This document shows, one piece after another, positions 46,334 to 58,229 of a DNA stretch of 64,000 bases. Below the pieces are notes generated by a model. That model searched no databases and was not told the DNA's origin. It saw only the letters and a program-made list of their open reading frames with translations. This DNA comes from Rhizophlyctis rosea (taxonomy: Eukaryota; Chytridiomycota; Chytridiomycetes; Rhizophlyctidales; Rhizophlyctidaceae). Each line of letters starts with the position of its first letter. Within the stretch, counting starts at the first letter, position 1. The stretch spans positions 1-64,000 of the forward strand of contig JADGJC010000121.1 in assembly GCA_027596075.1 (NCBI GenBank), written 5' to 3'. Both the position numbers and the translations under genes were made by a program.

Positions 46334-47006
46334 TTAAGCCTGTGCATTCTCAACAATGGTGGGAGCTGCTGCTTCAGCAGTTTCGGAGGGTGCGGCCTTC
46401 TGGAAGGAAACAGGCAGAGGGCCATGAGTCAATGCCAAAACGAAAGGATACTCAACAAACACAATTCCTGGAAAAACATACAGGTGCAGTAAGTTCATCC
46501 ACCTTCGCCTGCAACTCCTCCACCCTCTTCTTCAGCTCCTCGTTCTCCTGTCTCAGTGCCTCCACATCCACTCCAGAAGGACCGCCCAAGAATTGTTTGA
46601 TGTAGCTGTAATTCCGTGCAACTTCATGAGTGACATCCCCCGCACAATTTCATCATGCATCAAGAGGCAGCAATACTCACTCAACGGGTACTTCAGGCTT
46701 CTCTGGTTCTTCATAAAGCCCAACCAGTACTGGAAATTGTTCGGCATTAGATATGCAAGCTCCCGTTCACGCGGGAAAGTACGGATCCTACCTTTTGTCA
46801 ACGCGTCAATGATGCCGTTCTTCTCCAAGTACTTTCGGAAGTCCTCCTTCTTTTGGTCAACAGCCTGTCAGAAGTCATATTCACAACCGGTACGGGCGAA
46901 ACAGATCAGTTGAGATCTCTCAATAGTTCCCGCACAGTATGGGAACAGAGGGGTTGGGAATGAGTCGGCAATCACGAGGGTCGGCAATTCACACCTGGTA
47001 GCTCAT
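46334..47006 (-). CDS. MYCBP: MYCBP (AMY-1) homologue, Chlamydomonas FAP174-like
   Basis: Exons 47006-46995, 46864-46792, 46729-46681, 46605-46482 and 46399-46334 total 324 nt, 107 residues; human MYCBP has 103. The first coding exon is just four codons (MSYQ). Conserved text: FRKYLEKNGIIDALTKVLVG and LYEEPEKPEVPVDYIKQFLG, followed by a coiled coil (RQENEELKKRVEELQAKVDE) and an Ala/Glu-rich tail. MYCBP binds A-kinase anchoring proteins, and its Chlamydomonas homologue FAP174 sits in the flagellar central pair. A flagellar or AKAP-linked role is therefore the likely one here. Same strand as the TLE gene, which starts 579 bp downstream of the MYCBP stop. Confidence 0.9.
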
Positions 47007-47696
47007 ATTGTCTGTTTGGTGCAACGAGGTCTTTTCTGCTAGGGAGATATTGTATTGATATGCCAGTCAAAGGCGTGAGGTGGTCTAGTGGATATGGTTG
47101 GAATTGCAAAGATGACGACTGAACGAGACGGGCAACTTTTCGAAGGACACACGCGTCCATGTTGGATCTGAATTGGTTGCGCCACAAGTCGGTGTTGGGC
47201 ATCTTGTTGTGGCACAATGCGGTACAGTGTGTGGCTTGTATGTTCAATACAGTGCCAAATTGTCCATGTGACCAAAAAAGGCACAAATTTGAAATGGGAC
47301 GGCGATTGAACTCCTGCGCTCAAGTAAACAAAAACGCTTGACACCTCTTCGCCTGCTTCGCAATTTTCTGCTTTTGAAGGTGCGAGGTCTGTAGAGTCGG
47401 ATTGATGTTGATGACATGTTGTGAATACTGAGACAATGTTTCACCCAAATGAAAAGAAGTCGTCATCAGTATCGTTTGAAGAAAATGTCCAACGTCACTA
47501 CCACTATCGAGCCATTGTCACTCAAATGCTGGCAGAACCCCAATTACGACTGTCACAACAACATCGACTCATGTCCTGCAAAACCCAATAACGTTTCTTG
47601 CCATCAACTATGCCCAACCACCATTGGCATAATCCTTCCTTCAAACCTTCCCCCTTCATCGTTCGGGAGTCTCGTTCTGGTCCGTAACATCAATAC

Positions 47697-48604
47697 CTAT
47701 TTGTGATGTCTCTCGCATGGGACAGTCTTGGGACTATGTCGGGCATGAACCCGTTCGCGGTCGGAACATTTCTGAAACCTTTCATCATCTACGCAATTGA
47801 CAAGTGCAGATTCCCGCGGGTGAGAGAAGTCGAGGATGGCCAAGAGTTTGGCGGTGTGACGGGATCTGGATGTTGCGCAGGCCTCACGACGTCCATGGGG
47901 GCGTTCTGCACTTGATACTTGGATGGTGACGGGAAGGATGGTGCCTTCTCCATCGTGTGTATCCACATCAATCCAGTGATGGGTTTCACAACCTTCCACA
48001 TACGGTAGAGAGAAACTAGCCCACTTTTTGATACTCTCAGCTGAAATGGAATCTATTTCCCCAGTCATGGCTGCGGCTCTTTGGACTATATCCTGTCCCA
48101 TCAGTGGGTCTGCTAGCCACCTGCCTTGCTCAAGATGAAACTTTGCTGTCAGCCAACTGTTGTCAATGATGCGAACAGGGTAGATATGAAGCTTTTCGAA
48201 ATCCTGGAATGGGGAGGAGATTTGGCGGTCTACAATTTGACGGTATTTGTGGTACGTAGGATTTGGCCAAATTGACTTCGGTTTGGTCAATACGAGGGAA
48301 CGCTGGTCCAAATATCTAACTTAGAGGTGCAAATCCCGTAAGTAGTATCAGTACTTCCAAGTCATAGCGCACCACACACATTACACACATACCTCTCCAA
48401 CACTTTTTGTTTTGTCTCCGGGTGTAACCACCAATAATTCTTCCTATTGTTGACTGCCGGCCGAGAGGTACCTTCCAAAATCACTGACTCCACGTCAAGG
48501 TAGGGTTCTTCAAAACCATAGAGTCTTGACCAAGTTTCTGTGCCAGGCTGTTTGTAGTGGTCCTGGTCAAGGTTTGGGAAAGGATGTGGAGTGTGAGAAG
48601 TCAT
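47697..48604 (-). CDS. Hypothetical protein
   Basis: Two exons, 48604-48393 and 48315-47697, joined by a 77-nt intron with GTATGT and TTAG ends; 831 nt, 276 residues. The start chosen is the first ATG of the frame (MTSHTPHPFPNL). The text is soluble and rich in His, Trp and charged residues: NNRKNYWWLHPETKQKVLER, SIWPNPTYHKYRQIVDR, LHIYPVRIIDNSWLTAKFH, then RWLADPLMGQDIVQRAAAM. The last 70 residues are more basic and less ordered, and may include a mis-spliced end. No signal peptide or membrane helix. Family not recognised. Its 5' end faces that of Bdp1 across about 590 bp. Confidence 0.55.
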
Positions 48605-49192
48605 CTTCGCCGCCTTCGCCTGTGGCCAGGACTTGGAATTCACAGTCTAAACATTGTAACTGAAGGAGGGAAAAGCAGGCAATGTGGAGTGCGGTGAAGT
48701 GAGCACTGAGGAGGCACAAGGAACTATAGAACTATGTAGGCACCTCTCAACGAGTTGAGAGTGGCGCAGGTCTGTCTGTCCATGACTCCATGTGACCAAA
48801 ACAGGCGCAAATTGGAGGAACTTCGAGCAACGGTTTGGGGGGTTGCCTCACCGCATCACTGATCAATGCACTGATGGGGTGTGAAAGTGATCCCCATCAT
48901 CATCCATCAATGAACCCATTTTTGGTCTCACACGGATGGGACCATCAACCGTTCCTTCTCCCCCTCATTTTCACTTTCCCACGCTCCCCTTCACTCCATC
49001 AACCTTCTTCCTATTCAGAACTATCACACTCACAATATCCAATAGAGGCTTCTTCATAGTACTGTTACTCACTCAGCAGGTGCATGATTGGGAGTAGCAC
49101 TCTCCGTTCGTTGTGACTGAGAAGCAGAACACATAACACTACTTCACCTGCACATAAAACGGGCGGGAAGAGGTCCGCAATATTGACCCACA
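48605..49192. other. Divergent promoter region between the hypothetical gene and Bdp1
   Basis: No coding content is supported in 588 nt; both genes start at its edges. Confidence 0.55.
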
Positions 49193-52058
49193 ATGGAGCT
49201 CACGTCTTCAAGAGTCGGTAGGTACAATCCACTTACTCAACAGAACCGTCTCGCGGCTCGTAGGTAATACCTGTGAACTCAATCCCCCTTACCCATCAAC
49301 CAGATAAAGGTCCCGGGAAATTCGCCCCTGCACCAAAATTCAAACCCCGCGGACGCATCCGTCCAGCCGCTCCATCTTCATCAACTTCCGCACACACTAC
49401 CGCTGATACACAGCAAACCACTCCAATCGCACCCTCGCCAGCAACTGCCTCGCCAGCAACCGCCGAACCTCCTTCGAGGACAACACCATCCTCTCAAAAT
49501 GCCTCACAACAATCCCAACAGCCACCAGCCCTCCTATCAGCAACTCAGTCGTCGGCAGTCTCTGACCTATCGCCAAGTGATGAACCTCCCGCTCTAGGGA
49601 AGGAGGTGCCCGTACCGTCTGCTGCTGGAGTCAGCCCAGTCGCTACGCAAGGCGCTACCCCGTCGACAACTGCTTCCCAGTCTTCGTCGACGGCGGCCCC
49701 TCTATCAGATGGGAGTTCGGGAGTGACGCAGACTCCCACAGCTGCGACTGCCGCTGCGGCTGCTGCGGCTGCAGTTACGAAAAACAATGAGTTTGCGGTG
49801 CCTGCTCTGCCAAAGGATCGGAGGGCCTCAGTTTCTTCCGTTATCCATGATGTGAGTATGACCTCATCAATTTTTGGAGGAACATTCATCTCTTTAGAAT
49901 GATCGGTGTTGAAACATTGGATGGGGTCTGGTCCGAGGGTTGGTTGGAAGCTTGATTGGTGCTGCGGAGGATGGTGGATGAGTGGATTGTTGAGTTGATG
50001 CTTCAGTGATGTTGCATGATGTGGGATGCCGGGCCATTTGATGGTTGGTGGTGGTCCACTGACCGCAAGGGATCGCGGACTCTGATTATTTGGGTTCGAA
50101 AATCTTTTCTGTGGAATGCGTACTTATGATTCTTGATCCAGGTTTATGAAGAGGACTCGGACTACATCGACAGGCCAGTTCAAGCAAGGGCAACCGCGCC
50201 ACCAAAGGTGAGAGCATTGTCGATTCTCATTCAAAAAGATTATGAAAACTCATCGGAATCATCCATAGATCATCACCAAAAACGCGCCTCCACCTGTCGC
50301 AACCGCCTCACCACGCGCAGACAAAGGAAAAGGCCCAGCTCGTCGTCCCTCCATTATTTCACAGGAACCAACACCTATGGAAATCGAACAAGAAGACGCC
50401 GCCATGGACGGCGAACCGGAGGAAGAAGAGCAGGGCGAGAAGGCCATCAGCGACATGACGATCTTCGAGCTCATCAAGGGCCCTTTTACGCAAGGAAAGC
50501 TGTCCAAGTGGGAAGAGCAGGAGAGAGCAAAAGCAAAGCCTCGCGGGAGAAAGCGTAAGAGGGAAGGGTCTGCCAGTGTTGCATCGGATCGGGCGGGAAC
50601 GCCTGCAAGTAATGCCGGCGATATGGATGTCGATGAGGATGATCGTGCGGCTGTCAAGTCGAGTCCTTCCCCTGCGACTCCGGGTCCAAGGTACATCATG
50701 TCTCATTGTTCGTCTTTCCATAATAACCGTTGCTCATACTGGTTGTTCTCACCAAATCCAGCACCTTCGGTCCCAAAATGAAGCTTGTCAATGGGCGAAT
50801 GGTCATCGACATGAACTCCTTGATGATCGAACAGGCCCGACCGGACGACGATGACGATCTCGAGCACGTCGACGAAGGGCAAACACGATATGTGACGAGC
50901 ATGTCGTTCTCCAAAAAGCAGCGATTGCGTAAATGGCGCTGGACTGATGAGAGTACGGAGAAGTTCTATGAGGTTGGGATTCTCAGGATATGTTTTGGTT
51001 TTGAAAGAAAGCATTTGGGCTGACGTGGCATTTTACTGTGCAGGCGCTGTCGTACTTTGGGACCAACTTCGAATTGATGAGTTTGATCTTTCCGGGGTTG
51101 GATCGGAAGCATCTGAGGAACAAGTACAACCATGAGGACAAGATCAACCCAAGCAGAGTTACGGCGGCTCAGCACAACAGGAAAGCTCCAGGTCTGTGTA
51201 ACTTTGGCCAAATATTCTCTGATCAAAAGATCAAAAAGCCTCATGAATCTCCATACCTTCCTCATTGCAGATGAAAACCTCCGTGAACTGATGCGACAAA
51301 CACAAGACGACCTCTTGGCTGGCCGCCGCCGAGAAGAATCCGAAGAAGCAGACGCAACACCACCAAGAGCTGCGTCAGCGACACCTGCGGCCGGCGCGGC
51401 AGATGCAGATGAAGACACCGAAACGGCCGCCGTCGAAGAACCCCGTGCGACCCCAACGCCACAACAAAGAACCTCCGAACCCGCTCGCCAACGATCCACC
51501 AGCATGACGCCGGAGGAATCGAAGGCTGCTGCTCTTGCGGCGAAGGCCACAGCAACGACGGCGAGCGATGCACCGCCAGCAAGGATTCCTGCTCCGGTTG
51601 GGGATTCGCCAAGGAGGGGACGACCAGGTGGTGGACCATCGAAGTTTGCACCGAAAATCGGTCCAAAAGCCGTCCCTCGTCGTCGGAAAGCACCTGAAGC
51701 TCCTGCTTCCTCCGCCGCCGCCACCGCTACGGAAGAACCCACCCAACCCACACCAACATACGACCCCATTCCCGCCACAGAACCCGAACCTCAATCCCAA
51801 CAACCAGCACCAACAACCAGCAACACCACCCGCCCCCGCGCGATCCCGACCATCGCCACCGGAGCACGCAAAGCCAAAGCATCAGCGATCATGACGCCGG
51901 CGATGCGGAAGTTGAGGGAGGGGCAGAGGGCCGTGAGTGTTTCTTCTGCTGAGGATGGTGCGGGAGAAGACGGGGATCTTGTTATGGAGGAATTGGGGAG
52001 TTCGAGGGGGGATGCGGTGGGGGGTGATGAGATGGGGGGTGAGGAGGGGGATTTGTAG
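49193..52058 (+). CDS. BDP1: TFIIIB subunit Bdp1 (B'')
   Basis: Exons 49193-49217, 49304-49851, 50142-50207, 50269-50690, 50762-50972, 51044-51191 and 51271-52058; 2208 nt, 735 residues. The N-terminus MELTSSRVDKGPGKFAPAPK has the SSR-x-x-K-GGKF opening typical of fungal Bdp1. A Pro/Ser/Thr/Ala-rich region follows. Then come DMTIFELIKGPFTQGKLSKW, GPKMKLVNGRMVIDMNSLMI and the extended SANT domain: RYVTSMSFSKKQRLR, KWRWTDESTEKFYEALSYFG, NKYNHEDKINPSRV. The C-terminal 260 residues are low-complexity Ala/Pro/Glu. Bdp1 joins Brf1 and TBP to load RNA polymerase III on tRNA and 5S genes. The first coding exon has 25 nt. Confidence 0.92.
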
Positions 52059-52644
52059 GGGTGTGAGGTTTTGTGTTGTGAGTGGGAGGTTTGTGAGGGG
52101 TTCCTTGTGTGGAGGTTGCGGCTTTTTGGTTTTTCGATCGGTTGTGGTGTTTTGCAGGTTGTTGATTTGTGATAGTTATACCCGCTGTTTGTGCATTTTT
52201 GTTTTTGCATGTCGTGCTTCAGTCTAGTAAATAGTTTCCAGGAAAGGGGCACTTTTCCTTCTTTCTTCTGTTCTTGCTTGGGTTCCTGTATCTTGTACAA
52301 AAGTTTTTGTGTTCTTTGCTGTTATCTATTGAAGTGTGGCAGTCGATAAGTCTTGATTCTCATGTCCGAATTAGGAGTTGTGAAGTGGAATCCTCCCTGA
52401 TATAACAATCGCTGTGTACACACGGCTGTCCGCTGTCGCGCCCACGCATCCAATTTGCAATCCCCCGCCATGCCCGAAAGGATTCCAGTGAATCACATCG
52501 GGACGGTAATCGGAACGATTAAAAAGAAAATCGATATTGACAAACGAATAAACACAAATGAAAAAAGCAAAGCCTATACAAATTACATGCAGCCAATCAT
52601 CCTCCCCTCTTTCTCCTCCCCCAATCACCACCACAAACGCCCCA
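52059..52644. other. Convergent intergenic region between Bdp1 and Aurora
   Basis: Contains T- and G-rich 3' untranslated sequence; no gene is supported. Confidence 0.5.
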
Positions 52645-54904
52645 CTACTCATCGTCATCCCCCGCACCCGCCTCCGACTGCTTCAACCTCAAATGCGGAG
52701 GCACAGTCGCAGGATCCAACCCCAACTCCTCCGGAGTGTTGTACTTCAAGATCCACGGGTGCCGAAGCACCTGGTCGAGCGGGAGGCGTTGGTTGGGGTT
52801 GTGTTGTAGGAGCTGTGTGTGGTTTTTCGAATTTATGGTTGAGATGGAGAATGGGATGGAGGTGGTGAGTGTTTCGGTCCATAAGTTTCTTCCGCACGCC
52901 CCTTCACTCTCGTGATGATCTTGTGCAAAACGCCCGACCGTCACGACATTTGGTCATGCTTCAAACATCATTCCACCAACACCCCTCCACCCCAATTCCC
53001 CTTCACGCCCGCGCAACATCCAAAGAACAAAACTCACCCTCCGAATCAAATCCGCAGCCTCAGGACTAACAAACTCTGGGATCTTCAAATCAACCTGCGC
53101 AATACGCTTATAGGTCGCCCGGTTGCTGCTCGGATCCTCAAACGGCGGACACCCGACAAGGAACTCGTACAGCAGCACGCCAAGAGCCCACAGGTCCACC
53201 TTGTCGTTGTGGTCGCGACCTTCGACCATTTCCGGTGGGAGGTAGTCGAGGGTGCCGCAGAGGGTTGTTCGTCTGATGAATGTAGTTCGATTATTAGATG
53301 GGTTCACGGGAATGATAAGGAACGGCGTGATGATGTTACCTGGCGTGAGGCGCATGGACTGACCAGCCGAAATCGCCGATCTTGAGTTCTCCGCGGACGC
53401 CCAGTAGCAGGTTTTCTTAATGTTTCCCAGCATCAGCTCATGCATTGTGTCCCACTTTCAACTTCCAAATCCCCGGCCGGCGGTGCATTCTCTCACCTGG
53501 CTTGATATCCCGGTGAATCACATGCTTCTTGTGCAGATACACCAACGCGTTCGTCATTTGCCCAATGTACTGCGGTCCAAATATTGTTAGCATAGCAAGA
53601 ATAAGAAGTCATCTTTCACTGAAATCCACGCCTGACCTTTGCAGACTTCCTCTCCGTGAAACGACTGTACTTCTTCAACTGCTTGTACAGCTCTCCCTTC
53701 GCCGCATACTCCAGAATCAAATAAACGCGCTTCGCATCGTAGAAGTATCCGTACAGTCGCAAGATATTGGGATGTCTGTCATATGACAATGCGCTTCATT
53801 AATCTCCCGTTGCCCAAACCTCCACCATATCTGTCTCTGAACCTTACCTCAAATGCGACTGGATTTCGATTTCTCTCCTCAACTGCTTCTCAATCCTCCC
53901 CTCCGTAAGCTCGCTCTTGAACAGAATTTTCAAGGCAACGATGTACCCGCTCCGCTTCTCGCGCGCAAGATACACGCGGCCAAACTTTCCTTTGCCCAGA
54001 GCGCGTCCCACATCGAAATCATTCAGGCACCATCGGTCTTTCCTGTTGTTCACAAGTGAGAATTCCATGTTTTAAGGCCATGTGATGAATGCAAAAATAT
54101 GATTCGGTGATTTCACTTACGGTTGTGCATTCTCATTGGTGTTGAGCGTCCCACGCTCCTCCTCGCCAGCATGGTCCTTGCTTTGCGTCGTTTCATTCCA
54201 TCGAACAGATTTGGGAGATGGTGCAACCATTTGAGCGTTTCGTGCAGCAGCGCCAGCCGATATGTGCTGCAAAGGTGAAGGATCCTTCGCAGGCACCGTC
54301 CTTCTCGGTTCGTCCATATCCATATCCATTGACGTTGGGCCAGCCGGTTTGGCCTGTTGGTATTTCATAGTTTGAGCTGGTTGGGCGTTCAGAGGCACTG
54401 GGCGAGGGTTTGCGGACGCAGTTGGTGCTGCGGCCTGCTTGACTATCACGCGTTTGGCCGCTGCTGCGGCAACGACGGTGGATTTTCCGGATGGGGAGCC
54501 GATTTGCATGGATGCTTGGTATTGAGTGGTGATGGTATCTTTGACGGTGGTTGGTTTTTGCAGGGCTTGACCGGTTGGCTTTCTGGCGGGTATTGCTGAG
54601 TCGTGGGTATTGATGGTGGCACTAGTGTGTTGGTTCACGGCGGTGCCCTTCGTCAAGGGTACTCGCATAGCGCCTCGGAGTGCTTGAGACTGCATTTCAA
54701 TAGGTGAACAAATATAAGTACACACAATTGTTTGCCTGTCCCGCAGACCGCCTATCTCAAAAAGCCAACAGGCCTCAATACCTTATTTGCATTCAATCCG
54801 CCCATCATTGAAGAACTCGTTCCACCAGCAGCACCATTCTCCTTGTTGCCGATCGTGGCTGCCCGCATCCTGTCTTCTAAAGATCGCACGGCTGCAGTCG
54901 ACAT
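52645..54904 (-). CDS. IPL1: Aurora-family serine/threonine kinase (Ipl1/Aurora)
   Basis: Exons 54904-54782, 54689-54121, 54042-53848, 53775-53637, 53569-53497, 53415-53340, 53272-53038 and 52812-52645; 1578 nt, 525 residues. The N-terminal 230 residues are low-complexity and contain a KEN tripeptide (IGNKENG), a candidate APC/C degron. Kinase landmarks: [19 protein letters not shown], the catalytic Lys in [35 protein letters not shown], the Aurora-specific activation loop [16 protein letters not shown], then [20 protein letters not shown]. All catalytic residues are present. Aurora kinases drive chromosome bi-orientation and cytokinesis and bind INCENP. The C-terminus is acidic (GAGDDDE). 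The last intron, 225 nt, is unusually long for this window. Confidence 0.95.
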
Positions 54905-57062
54905 TGCTGTAACGAACGGCGGACCGGCCAGTAGAGTGACAAGACGTAGAGGTTGTTGTCGTTGGATACTTGGGTCCTCCAGGGCGTGGGTGGATAGTAT
55001 GGTTATCCTCTGGATAGACTACTGTATCAGGTTGTAAAAGGCGGGCGATGTGGATGGGTTGAGAGATCTAGGCTATGTGTTGGGTTCTTGGTGAGGAGAG
55101 GGTATTTCCATCCAAGCCGGTGTTTCTACCTATAGCTGCTTAACACTTGGAAAAACAGAAAGTCAGCAAGATATGCTGGCGGATGAGTACTAGAGATGCG
55201 TGGGAAAGTGGTGGAAATGGAGTGGTGTCCGTCTTGCTTGCGAGCCACCGACTTGTTTGCAGTCGTGGGTGCATGTGGGCGGCTCACCTCATGTGGCGCA
55301 TCCAACGCGACCGCCAATGTCTAATGTCCACTTCGACCGGACTGCGACGGGTCCTTGCAGAAATTCTTCATGACCACCTGAAAACCATAAGTTTCGGCCC
55401 ATATAGCCATATGCTTGAACAGGGGAGTACTGATGCACATTGAACCCTATATGAATGTATATTGCACTGGAGATAAAAAATCCCTCGTTATGGATGACTT
55501 CTTGTCCTCCGGAGCTTCAAACTTTAGGCCTGTCGATCCATGTATAAACCTCGGGGAAAGTGCTACCATTCGACAAACTGACATTTCATATCTACCCGAT
55601 GCCAACACTCCGCGCCTCCCCTTCATCATCTTTCCGGAATCCCAACACCACGCCACATAGCCACGTCATGCTCGAATTTTGGCACAGGCTGCGCGGAGGG
55701 GAGTATGGTTTGTGAAGATATTGGAAGGTGGTGGAGAAAGGGATTGGGGTTTAGAACCTGTTGGACGAATGAGGGCTTATGTGGTTGGGTGACAGGAGAG
55801 TGAACACATGTAGTATATAATGCCGGGCTATTCATAATTTGGGGGTGGAGGGCTGATCAATCTGAAGGACGGTGCATATGAACATAGGGAAAATACCCAC
55901 TTACTCGCAACCAACCTCATCCTCTCACCTCACTTCTCCATGGTCCATGCCAAACTAGCCACCCACTCTCTCATCATTCTTTTCTTGGGCCAATTTGTGG
56001 TCAGTATGATGTTTTTGATGCCCCCAACCAGACACAGGTCAGAGAAGAAAGGGTTGCCGTCGCTGTCAACGCCTCCTATAATGATAGCGTCATATTCGGC
56101 ACAAATAGCAGCTCTATAGGATCCAGCGCAGGTTCTCTGTTCCAAACAGGGGAGATGAGTGCGGCCGTACTGGTGCTGCATATGCGTGATGAGCAGGCAA
56201 GCGTAACAATCAAGAACTGTGGAGCGGGAGAGATGATTCGTGAGAGTCACACAAACAGACGCACTCCAGGATGCACAACAGCAAATCAAACCCCAGCAAC
56301 CCAGCAACCCGCGTTATTTTGTTGATCGTTCCTACTAAAGCAACCAGAACATACAATCAGCATGTGGGCAAAGGCATGACCCATCCAAAAGCAAGGTTTT
56401 GACGCGTCCTAGTGTCTTGAACAGTAACAAACCTTCAACCTTGCTTCCTCCACCGTGCTCTCCACTCTCCCCATTTGAAGGCTTCCATCATCCCACCACC
56501 ACGGGGGTGTTTTGTTCATAGTTTTGGTATCCCTTAGTTAAGGAATACACAGTCAGAGCTGGCAATTAACAGCGAACCGTGTGAGAAAGCGGGAACGGGA
56601 TTGTTGTTGTTATATGCTATCAATTGGTTTCATGGCCGGGAGTCAGCTGAGTGGACGGGGTTGTTTATGGGAATCTTCAACATGAGAGGCACAGTTATTT
56701 TATCGATGATGCAATCACACAAAATCCGGCGTGGAATTGCAATGTCCAGGACGTCGGACCCCGCATCCGAAATTCCGGCGTGGATCGGGAAGGGAAGTAA
56801 GGGAACACATGGGCGGGTCTGACGAAATCATTGACTCAACCCAGAAGGGCTGAAAGGCGACTGCACACTGCACGCCAAAGGTGTTGCCGGCACTGCAAAA
56901 TTTACCACATTGAACATATAAACAATCTCCTGTCTTCCCACTTCGTTCCTCTTGCAGTCGTGTCTGCAGCAGCTTCAGTTCATCTCTTTGGATTCGATTG
57001 TCCTCTACTTCCTCTTTTCGAGTTTTTCGCGCATTTCCAAGTTTCCAACCATCGTTTCAAAA
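54905..57062. other. Intergenic, 2.1 kb
   Basis: No gene is supported. A short minus-strand frame at 55930-56307 starts with a hydrophobic Cys-rich stretch like a signal peptide, but has no other support. Confidence 0.45.
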
Positions 57063-57806
57063 ATGACGGACCCCGGCCCCCTCCTTGTAATCATCCACGG
57101 CGCCCAGCACACCCCTTCCCACTGGCACACATTCGTCCGCGACCTCCAAAAGCGTCAAATTTTTGTAGAATACCCCGCAATGCCATCCACCGCACCTTCC
57201 AAAACCGATTTCAACCCTGCAAACCTAGGCGATCTCCACGCCGACACCGCCGCCCTCCACTCCGTCGTGGCCTCCTACTCCAATCGCAACGTCATCGTCC
57301 TAGCCCACTCTTTCGCCGGCCTTTGCGCAGTGCAAGCATGCTCCCTCCCAAACATCAAACACATAATCTTCCTCACTGCCGGGATCCCCAAACCCGGTTC
57401 AAGCCTAGGTGCAACAATGCAAGAGCTGGCATCCAGATTCCCGGAGGGTGCATCGGACTTTAATTTCGAAAACCTTACCGTGCGTGTTAAAGACGTCGAC
57501 CTCACCATAGATACACTCTACAACCCCTCCCAACGCCTCAACCCCACCGTGCGAAAATTTGTAGAGAGGATGCACCCGTTCTCCCTCAAATCCTACAATC
57601 AAGTGCCGGATTACCTGTCGTACGAGCATGTACCCAGTACCTATATAGTCTGCACGGGTGATAGAGCAATGAGTGGGGATATCCAGAAGCTCATGGCGGG
57701 GTGGGCTGGGAGTGAGGTTGTAGAAGTTGACGAAACGCATTGTGGGTTCTTGGTTAATCCTGCTAGAGTTGTAGACATTGTGGAGAAAATTGTTAAGAAA
57801 TACTAA
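57063..57806 (+). CDS. Alpha/beta hydrolase
   Basis: A single-exon gene of 247 residues starting MTDPGPLLVIIHGAQH. The oxyanion strand LLVIIHG is followed by the nucleophile elbow VLAHSFAGLCAV, where the usual G-x-S-x-G is A-H-S-F-A. The likely acid is in IVCTGDRAMSGD and the catalytic His in DETHCGFLVNP, so the triad is complete in order and spacing. There is no signal peptide, so it is probably cytosolic. The overall plan is that of small bacterial-type esterases or hydroxynitrile-lyase-like hydrolases; the substrate is unknown. Absence of introns, in a window where nearly every gene has several, is consistent with acquisition from bacteria but does not prove it. Confidence 0.85.
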   Translation: MTDPGPLLVIIHGAQHTPSHWHTFVRDLQKRQIFVEYPAMPSTAPSKTDFNPANLGDLHADTAALHSVVASYSNRNVIVLAHSFAGLCAVQACSLPNIKHIIFLTAGIPKPGSSLGATMQELASRFPEGASDFNFENLTVRVKDVDLTIDTLYNPSQRLNPTVRKFVERMHPFSLKSYNQVPDYLSYEHVPSTYIVCTGDRAMSGDIQKLMAGWAGSEVVEVDETHCGFLVNPARVVDIVEKIVKKY

Positions 57807-58229
57807 AGACATTTGCCTATGATCCAAATCATCTACAATTCTATGTGCACTTATGTACGCAATGCGCAGTTTCAGTTTGAAATGGCACTCTTGTAGGATC
57901 CCAATATTTTTGCATCATCGATACATGTTCATGACTGTGTTTAAGGCGTATATGCATGCCCATCTCTAGATTTTTGGGTTTGTTGGAGAAAATACAAGGC
58001 ATCGTTACTTTGCACCCTTATGTATTACATTGACTAACATTTGTCACTTTCATGGTTTGTTTGCTTTTGACCGCTCTTAGAATTGGAAATTGGCAGACGC
58101 GTCACCAATTCCTCCTTTAACTCCGTTAACCAGACTAATCAGAGACTGAGTTTACACGTTGCTGCGCAGACCATTCGTAGCATTCAAACAGTCCATACCG
58201 ACTGGGTATCAATGGCACACCAAGTACAG
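57807..58229. other. Intergenic region
   Basis: Nothing recognisable between the hydrolase and the HD-domain gene; the unresolved first exon of the latter may lie here. Confidence 0.4.

Noticed and set aside
55930..56307. Small secreted Cys-rich protein candidate on the minus strand
   Set aside because: Only the hydrophobic start supports it; the rest is not ordered and no homologue is evident.
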